Source: Clostridia bacterium (GTDB lineage: Bacteria > Bacillota_A > Clostridia > TANB77 > CAG-508). Taken from it: 17,795 nucleotides of DNA. Positions 14,353-17,795 of the stretch are shown here, one piece after another. The notes under the pieces were generated by a model that did not search any database, had not been told where the DNA came from, and worked only from the letters and a program-made list of their open reading frames with translations. Within the stretch, counting starts at the first letter, position 1; each line of letters opens with the position of its first letter. Location of the stretch: positions 1 to 17,795 of the forward strand of contig JAGATI010000054.1 of the NCBI GenBank assembly GCA_017621295.1, written 5' to 3'. Position numbers and translations under genes: made by a program.

Positions 14353-14931
14353 ATGTTTAATGTAGGGGACAAGATTGTACATCCTATGCACGGTGCAGGT
14401 ACTATAAGTGCAATAGAAGAAAAGAATATTTGTAATGAGACAGAACAATATTATATAATATCAATGCCTGGGGAAGTAAAGGTGATGGTTCCAATAGCAA
14501 AAGCAGAGCAAATTGGAGTAAGAAGTATTATTAACGAAGCAGATGTACCTAAAGTATTAGGTATATTAGAAGAAGACGAAACAGAAATGTCTAATAATTG
14601 GAATAAAAGATACAGAGATAATATGGATAAAATGAGAAGTGGAAATATATATGAAGTTGCAGATGTTGTTAGAAATTTAAGCTTTAAACAAAAAGAAAAA
14701 GGTTTATCTACAGGAGAGAAGAAAATGCTTAATAATGCTAAACAAATATTAGTAAGTGAACTTGTTTTAGCAGAACATGCATCAAAAGAAGAAATTGAAA
14801 AATTAGTAGATAACAAGATAAGTGTATCTTTTGAAGAAAATAGAATTCCAGTAGAAGACAATATAGAAATTAATAAAAATATTGTAAGTAAATTTATTCC
14901 ATTTGATGGTACTGGTACATCTGATAACTAA
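14353..14931 (+). CDS. CarD/CdnL-type RNA polymerase-binding regulator
   Basis: A 192-residue CarD_CdnL_TRCF family protein. The N-terminal Tudor-like RNA-polymerase-interacting domain (about 1-60) reads FNVGDKIVHPMHGAGTISAI then YYIISMPGEVKVMVPIAKAE. The helical C-terminal domain (about 70-165) includes NNWNKRYRDNMDKMRSGN, EVADVVRNLSFKQKEKGLS and GEKKMLNNAKQILVSELVLA. CarD proteins bind the beta subunit and act at promoter opening. ATG 14353 is preferred, with GAAGGGAG about 9 nt upstream. An in-frame TTG at 14335 would overlap that site. The gene has its own terminator at 15006-15035 and precedes dnaG-rpoD. Confidence 0.93.
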   Translation: MFNVGDKIVHPMHGAGTISAIEEKNICNETEQYYIISMPGEVKVMVPIAKAEQIGVRSIINEADVPKVLGILEEDETEMSNNWNKRYRDNMDKMRSGNIYEVADVVRNLSFKQKEKGLSTGEKKMLNNAKQILVSELVLAEHASKEEIEKLVDNKISVSFEENRIPVEDNIEINKNIVSKFIPFDGTGTSDN

Positions 14932-15005
14932 TTTTGTGATTCATAGTTATGATAGATTGTTAAAAGTTTATACATATATTAGAAATTTAATTTGACAAAT
15001 ATAAT

Positions 15006-15035
15006 AAAGAAGTGGAAAGCATTCTACTTCTTTTT
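15006..15035 (+). terminator. Terminator after the CarD-like gene
   Basis: AAAGAAGTGGAA (15006-15017) pairs with TTCTACTTCTTT (one G-U) around an AGCA loop, with the stem running into TTTTTAA. Confidence 0.8.
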
Positions 15036-15086
15036 AATATAATTAAAACAATTTACATAAAAATGTCAACTTCTGTAACATAATAA

Positions 15087-15115
15087 GAAGGATTTAAAAA
15101 TAAAGCGTCGAATAA
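15087..15115 (+). promoter_or_regulatory. Sigma-H-type promoter of the dnaG-rpoD operon
   Basis: GAAGGATTT (15087-15095), an 11-nt spacer, and GTCGAATAA (15107-15115) match the sigma-H consensus (RnAGGAwWW, 11-12 nt, RnnGAATww) at every defined position. It ends 31 nt before the dnaG start. CGTCGAA (15106-15112) is one base from a Spo0A box. B. subtilis also drives its dnaG-sigA operon partly from a sigma-H promoter. Confidence 0.65.
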
Positions 15116-15146
15116 TATAATTATAGTGAAAAGAAAGGTGTCATAA

Positions 15147-16931
15147 ATGGTACGTTATAGTGATGAACTAATTGACGAAATAAGAAATAAAAATGATATA
15201 GTAGATATTATATCACAATATGTAATATTAAAAAGAAGTGGTAGAAACTTTTTTGGGTTATGTCCATTCCATAAAGAAAAATCACCTTCTTTTTCTGTAT
15301 CACCAGACAAGCAAATTTTTCACTGTTTTGGATGTGGTGTAGGAGGAAATGTTTTTCATTTTGTAGAAAAGATAGAAAATTTGAGTTTTATCGAAACAAT
15401 AGAAATGCTAGCAGATAGAGCTGGTATTAATTTGCCTACTATAAATAATAATATAGATGATAAATTAATAAAGCTTAAATCAAGAGTATATGATATAAAT
15501 GAGATAGCTGCAAAATTCTATCATGAAAATCTATATAAGCCTACTTCAAAGGAAGCTCAAAATTACATAAAAAAAAGAAAACTAGATAATAGAACATTAA
15601 AAAACTTTTTAATAGGATATTCAGGAACTTTTAATGAATTATATATGCATTTAAAAGAAAAAGGTTTTTCAGATGAAGAAATATTAGCTTCAAGTTTGGT
15701 AAATAGAAATGAAAATGGAAAATTTATAGATAGATTTAGAAAAAGATTAATGTTTCCAATACAAGATACAAGAAATAGAGTTATAGCTTTTGGCGGAAGG
15801 GTTTTAGATGATAGTAAACCAAAATATATAAATTCACCAGAAAATGTAGTCTATAGTAAAGGAAAGCACTTATTTGGGTTAAATGTTGCAAAAAGGGAAC
15901 AAATAAAAAAAATAATTATAGTAGAAGGATATATGGATGCAATATCACTTCATCAAAGAGGCATAACAAATGTAGTTGCCTCGCTAGGAACTGCAATGAC
16001 AGAATCTCAAGGAAGATTATTAAGAAAAAGTAGTGAACAAGTAATAATAGGATATGATGCCGATGGTGCTGGACAAGCAGCTACAGTAAGAGGACTCGAA
16101 ATTTTGCAAAATCTAGGATGCGATATTAGAATTCTTCAAATAGAAGGGGCAAAAGATCCTGATGAATTTGTTACAAAATATGGTCCAGAGAGATTCTTAA
16201 AATATGTTGATAATGCTATTTCATTAGTAGAATATAAAGTAAAAGTATTAAAACAAAACTTAAATATAGAAAATACAAATGATAAAATAAAATTTTTAAA
16301 AGAAATAGCAAAAGAATTATCAAAAATATCTAATAATATAGAACGAGAAGTGTATATTGATAAAATATCATTAGAATATAAAATTTCAAAAGAAGCAATT
16401 TATTCAGAAATAAATAAATTAATATATGGAAAAAATGATAATGAAAAAAAATCTGTAGTAAGTAAAATTGTTGCACCTCAAAAAAAGGTCGTAGAGGAAA
16501 CAGATAAAGCAGTTACTAAAAGAGAAGGTCTAATAATCTATTTATTAATAAATTATCCAAACGAAAGTTATTTAAAGATAAAGGAAATAATATCTATAGA
16601 TGACATAAAAAGCCAAAAAAATAAAAAAATATTAACAAAATTGTATGAAGAATTAGAAAAAGGACATAGTAATATTGATAATATATTAGACTGGTTTGAA
16701 GAAGAAGAAATTATTAATTATTTAACAAGTATTATGGCATATGATTTTGAAATTACAGAAGTTAATAAATGTATTGAAGATATATTAAATATATATTTAA
16801 AAGAACAATTAATAAAAAATAGAAATGACATCATTAATAAGTTAGAAGATAAAGGGCTGATGCAAGAAGAAGTAGCTAATTATGAAAAACAATTAAGTGA
16901 AGTAATTGTTAAATTGGCTAAAATAAAATAA
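15147..16931 (+). CDS. dnaG: DNA primase DnaG
   Basis: A 594-residue primase that makes RNA primers at the replication fork and binds the replicative helicase through its C-terminus. The N-terminal CHC2 zinc finger has C39, H42, C60 and C63 ([12 protein letters not shown] ... [13 protein letters not shown]). The core domain follows, then TOPRIM with E260 ([12 protein letters not shown]) and D304/D306 (GYDADGAG), the metal-binding residues. The C-terminal third (from about 430) is Lys/Glu-rich and helical, matching the helicase-binding domain. AAAGGTG precedes ATG 15147. The stop overlaps the ribosome-binding site of rpoD, giving the conserved dnaG-rpoD order of Firmicutes, under the sigma-H-type promoter just upstream. 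Confidence 0.97.
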   Translation: MVRYSDELIDEIRNKNDIVDIISQYVILKRSGRNFFGLCPFHKEKSPSFSVSPDKQIFHCFGCGVGGNVFHFVEKIENLSFIETIEMLADRAGINLPTINNNIDDKLIKLKSRVYDINEIAAKFYHENLYKPTSKEAQNYIKKRKLDNRTLKNFLIGYSGTFNELYMHLKEKGFSDEEILASSLVNRNENGKFIDRFRKRLMFPIQDTRNRVIAFGGRVLDDSKPKYINSPENVVYSKGKHLFGLNVAKREQIKKIIIVEGYMDAISLHQRGITNVVASLGTAMTESQGRLLRKSSEQVIIGYDADGAGQAATVRGLEILQNLGCDIRILQIEGAKDPDEFVTKYGPERFLKYVDNAISLVEYKVKVLKQNLNIENTNDKIKFLKEIAKELSKISNNIEREVYIDKISLEYKISKEAIYSEINKLIYGKNDNEKKSVVSKIVAPQKKVVEETDKAVTKREGLIIYLLINYPNESYLKIKEIISIDDIKSQKNKKILTKLYEELEKGHSNIDNILDWFEEEEIINYLTSIMAYDFEITEVNKCIEDILNIYLKEQLIKNRNDIINKLEDKGLMQEEVANYEKQLSEVIVKLAKIK

Positions 16932-16942
16932 GGAGGGAAGAT

Positions 16943-17795
16943 ATGAAAAAAACAGATAAAGAAGAAGCAGAAATAGATATAGAAAAGAATAAAGGCTTTG
17001 ATAATGTTAACGATAAAAATAGAGAAAAAATAATGGAAATAATAAAAAAAGCAAAAAAAGATGGAAAAATAACATATGGAGAACTTGCTAGTCAATTAGA
17101 TAATGCCAATCCAGACCAAATAGAAGAAGTTTTTGATGCTTTTGAAAACTTGGGAATTAATGTTTTAAAAGATGATATGGATGAGGAACCAGATCCAGAT
17201 GATTTAGAAGAAGTAGAGGAAGTTAATCTAGAAGAAATAGATGTAACAAACATAGAAGGAGTTAATATTGATGATCCTGTAAGAATGTATTTAAGAGAGA
17301 TAGGAAAGATACCTCTTTTAAATTATGAAGAAGAAATTGAACTTGCAGAAAAAGTTTTAAATGGAGATGAAGAAGCTAAACAAAAGCTTGCAGAATCAAA
17401 TTTAAGACTTGTTGTTAGTATAGCAAAAAAATATGTTGGAAGAGGAATGTTATTTTTAGATTTAATACAAGAAGGAAATATGGGATTAATAAAGGCTGTA
17501 GAAAAGTTTGATTATACAAAAGGATATAAGTTTAGCACATATGCAACATGGTGGATAAGACAAGCAATAACAAGAGCAATTGCTGACCAAGCAAGAACAA
17601 TAAGAATACCAGTTCATATGGTAGAAACTATTAATAAATTAATTAGAACATCGAGACATCTACTTCAACAACTAGGAAGAGAGCCTACACCAGAAGAGAT
17701 TGCAAAAGAAATGGAAATTCCAGTTGAAAAGGTATTAGAAATACAAAAAATTGCACAAGATCCAGTATCATTAGAAACACCAATTGGTGAAGAAG
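16943..17795 (+). CDS. rpoD: RNA polymerase major sigma factor RpoD/SigA (3' end beyond window)
   Basis: The first 284 codons of the housekeeping sigma factor. The N-terminus has a region 1.1-like domain ([20 protein letters not shown] ... ENLGINVL) and an acidic linker. Region 1.2 follows ([16 protein letters not shown]), then 2.1-2.2 ([34 protein letters not shown]). Regions 2.3-2.4 ([20 protein letters not shown]) recognise the -10 element. Region 3 begins at [16 protein letters not shown], and [12 protein letters not shown] is just reached at the window's end. Region 4 is outside. AGGAGG (16931-16936) overlaps the dnaG stop and sits 6 nt before ATG 16943, so translation is probably coupled. 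Confidence 0.96.
   Translation, partial: MKKTDKEEAEIDIEKNKGFDNVNDKNREKIMEIIKKAKKDGKITYGELASQLDNANPDQIEEVFDAFENLGINVLKDDMDEEPDPDDLEEVEEVNLEEIDVTNIEGVNIDDPVRMYLREIGKIPLLNYEEEIELAEKVLNGDEEAKQKLAESNLRLVVSIAKKYVGRGMLFLDLIQEGNMGLIKAVEKFDYTKGYKFSTYATWWIRQAITRAIADQARTIRIPVHMVETINKLIRTSRHLLQQLGREPTPEEIAKEMEIPVEKVLEIQKIAQDPVSLETPIGEE

Noticed and set aside
1..17795. tRNA, rRNA, CRISPR array, phage or transposase gene
   Set aside because: I saw no cloverleaf, rRNA-like stretch, regular spacer array or transposase/integrase motif in either strand.

Overview
The window comes from a very AT-rich, Gram-positive, endospore-forming bacterium, most likely an uncultured member of class Clostridia. The grounds are a full-length Spo0A, a CarD-type regulator, a dnaG-rpoD (primase/major sigma) operon with a sigma-H-type promoter, FeoA/FeoB as separate genes, YhgE/Pip and CPBP membrane proteins under TetR regulators, AGA-dominated arginine codons and near-consensus TTGACA-N17-TATAAT promoters. 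TAA, TAG and TGA all work as stops.

Layout. 1-1779 (+): the end of an HI0933/BaiN-type flavoprotein gene and a YigZ/IMPACT gene. 1895-2713 (+): spo0A, with its own promoter and an inverted repeat over the -35 box, followed by degenerate 37-bp repeats and a terminator. 3033-5684 (+): a TetR regulator and a YhgE/Pip membrane protein interrupted by one +1 frameshift. 5880-6747 (+): a zinc-ribbon/CD225-like membrane protein and a DUF2752 protein. 6764-7978 (-): a short RecQ helicase. 8201-8878 (+): a YgjP/DUF45 metal-dependent hydrolase. 9052-11679 (-): feoB, interrupted by four +1 frameshifts, and feoA, which has a Fur-like operator. 11998-13257 (+): a second TetR regulator with a 28-bp operator and a CPBP protease-family protein. 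13258-13701: a gene-free stretch holding a perfect 39-bp inverted repeat and a dispersed hairpin repeat. 13702-14163 (+): dUTPase. 14353-14931 (+): CarD-like. 15147 to the end (+): dnaG and the start of rpoD behind a sigma-H-type promoter.

The most unusual feature is a link between the codon CGG and +1 frameshifts. Two otherwise well-conserved genes, the yhgE-like gene (one site) and feoB (four sites), are out of frame at five places. At each place the zero-frame codon is CGG, and skipping its first C restores the frame so that GGA or GGG is read as glycine. In feoB these glycines are invariant ones, in the GTPase P-loop, the NWPGKT motif and the membrane gate. I found no other in-frame CGG in any gene here, although CGG occurs out of frame in at least nine places inside intact genes, and CGT, CGA, AGA and AGG are all used normally. 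This fits an organism in which CGG has no decoding tRNA and an in-frame CGG is passed by a +1 shift (or read with the next base as a four-base glycine codon). That makes 'C before a glycine codon' a tolerated or programmed frameshift. It is inferred from sequence alone. Assembly error and RNA editing must be excluded.

Other structure includes a family of intergenic hairpin repeats (near 5740, 11771 and 13514), one copy carrying a perfect 36-bp palindrome at its tip, and recognisable operators at most regulated genes.
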